A DNA stretch of 13,814 bases, from contig MGUX01000133.1 in assembly GCA_001800185.1 (NCBI GenBank), positions 17,300 to 31,113 of the forward strand. Reading direction: 5' to 3'. The position numbers and the translations under genes were made by a program. The notes below the pieces were generated by a model that was not told the origin of the DNA, did not search any database, and was given only the letters and a program-made list of their open reading frames with translations. Position 1 is the first letter of the stretch; each line of letters begins with the position of its first letter. This DNA comes from Elusimicrobia bacterium RIFCSPLOWO2_12_FULL_59_9. Its GTDB lineage: Bacteria; Elusimicrobiota; Elusimicrobia; O2-12-FULL-59-9. Shown piece after piece: positions 13,301 through 13,814 of the stretch.

Positions 13301-13814
13301 GCTTCCTCCAATAGCCTTTTTTTGCGCAAAAGCCGGTGATAGCTGATCGCGAAGCGGTGGGCCTCGTCGCGGACCCTCTGCAGCCAGTGCAGCGCCGGAT
13401 CGCTTCTTAAAAGCCGCACGGGCTCCTCCCGGCCGGGAACGAAAATTTCCTCTTCGCGTTTGGCCAAGCCCGCCAAGGACACCGAAACGCCCGCCGATTG
13501 GGCGGCCTGGACGGCGGCGGCGAGCTGGCCCTTGCCCCCGTCGATGAGCACGAGATCGGGAAGCTCCGATTTCGCTTTGACAAGCCTGGTCAAATGGCGG
13601 CCCACGACCTCCCGCATCATGGCGAAATCGTCGATTCCGGCGACGGTGCGGACCCGGAAGCGGCGGTAGTGGCCCAATAGCGGCTCGCCGGAGCGCAGGC
13701 ACACCACGGAACCCACGGCCTGCTTGCCGAAGAGGTTGGAGATATCGAACGCTTCGATATGCAGCGGCGGCTTGGGCATGCCCAAAGCCCGCTCAAGCGC
13801 CCGGGCCACCTCCA
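13297..13814 (-). CDS. uvrC: Excinuclease ABC subunit C, C-terminal part (runs off right edge)
   Basis: UvrC makes the two incisions in nucleotide excision repair. The visible ~172 residues are the RNase H-like nuclease domain that makes the 5' cut. IEAFDISN (codons near 13755-13732) supplies the first catalytic Asp, DLVLIDGGKGQL the second, and RDEAHRFAI the His. All three are intact. The frame continues past the right edge; a GTG at 13809 is an internal Val. After RLLEEA the protein stops at 13297. Usual UvrC proteins go on with about 50-60 more residues forming the tandem helix-hairpin-helix domain, which is absent. The stop overlaps the alkyltransferase start by four bases. Confidence 0.93.
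   Translation of the reverse strand, partial: EVARALERALGMPKPPLHIEAFDISNLFGKQAVGSVVCLRSGEPLLGHYRRFRVRTVAGIDDFAMMREVVGRHLTRLVKAKSELPDLVLIDGGKGQLAAAVQAAQSAGVSVSLAGLAKREEEIFVPGREEPVRLLRSDPALHWLQRVRDEAHRFAISYHRLLRKKRLLEEA

Noticed and set aside
13301..13702. N-terminal extension of the alkyltransferase to 236 residues
   Set aside because: The extra part is the uvrC gene read in another frame. The ATG at 13300 with ATGA overlap gives a normal family start.
1..13814. CRISPR array, tRNA or rRNA genes, integrase or transposase genes
   Set aside because: No regularly spaced long repeats, no tRNA T-loop with cloverleaf, and no coding frame with transposase or integrase motifs were found.

Overview
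The window comes from a GC-rich bacterium whose genes are packed into tight operons. A type IV pilus motor cluster (pilB-pilT-pilC) and a GT-C type membrane glycosyltransferase suggest a diderm with surface pili. The sequence does not fix the phylum. Elusimicrobiota or a similar deep-branching, mostly uncultured lineage is only a guess from the general look of the proteins.

Left block, minus strand (positions 3610 to 1, transcribed leftward): rplU (L21), rpmA (L27), obg (ribosome-assembly GTPase), rplM (L13), rpsI (S9), a small two-helix membrane protein, and the start of a DUF72 gene that runs off the left edge. Two housekeeping units that are often separate (L21-L27-Obg and L13-S9) lie in series here. 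rplM also has its own good promoter just after obg. A terminator-shaped hairpin lies between the end of rpmA and the conserved start of Obg. L27 carries a C-terminal tail of about 43 residues encoded by consecutive perfect palindromes.

Middle block (3611-6968): a gene-poor stretch with a palindrome related to the one in rpmA, then a solitary plus-strand gene for an 865-residue UvrD/RecB-type helicase fused to a PD-(D/E)XK nuclease with a probable iron-sulfur clasp. Its base composition looks less GC-rich than its neighbours, so it may be acquired. It is followed by a 160-bp branched palindromic element with short terminal inverted repeats, resembling a MITE.

Right block: a minus-strand GT-C glycosyltransferase (6969-8678) diverges from the pilus genes. 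The shared upstream region holds four tandem 8-bp repeats, an inverted copy, a perfect TTGACA box, and a terminator-like hairpin just before pilB. PilB is the extension ATPase with an MshEN-type (c-di-GMP-binding family) N-terminus, PilT the retraction ATPase and PilC the inner-membrane platform. No pilin gene is present in the window. At the right edge, on the minus strand, is the 3' end of uvrC (nucleotide excision repair), which lacks the usual helix-hairpin-helix tail. It overlaps by four bases a 102-residue one-domain alkylguanine-DNA alkyltransferase.

The observations I rate highest are: (1) the uvrC/alkyltransferase coupling with the missing HhH tail; (2) the helicase-nuclease as a stand-alone, probably acquired gene; (3) the branched element at 6721-6880; (4) the regulatory region in front of pilB; (5) -10 boxes 6-8 nt before the start codons of three genes, suggesting leaderless mRNAs. 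No complete, clearly undescribed multi-gene system is visible.
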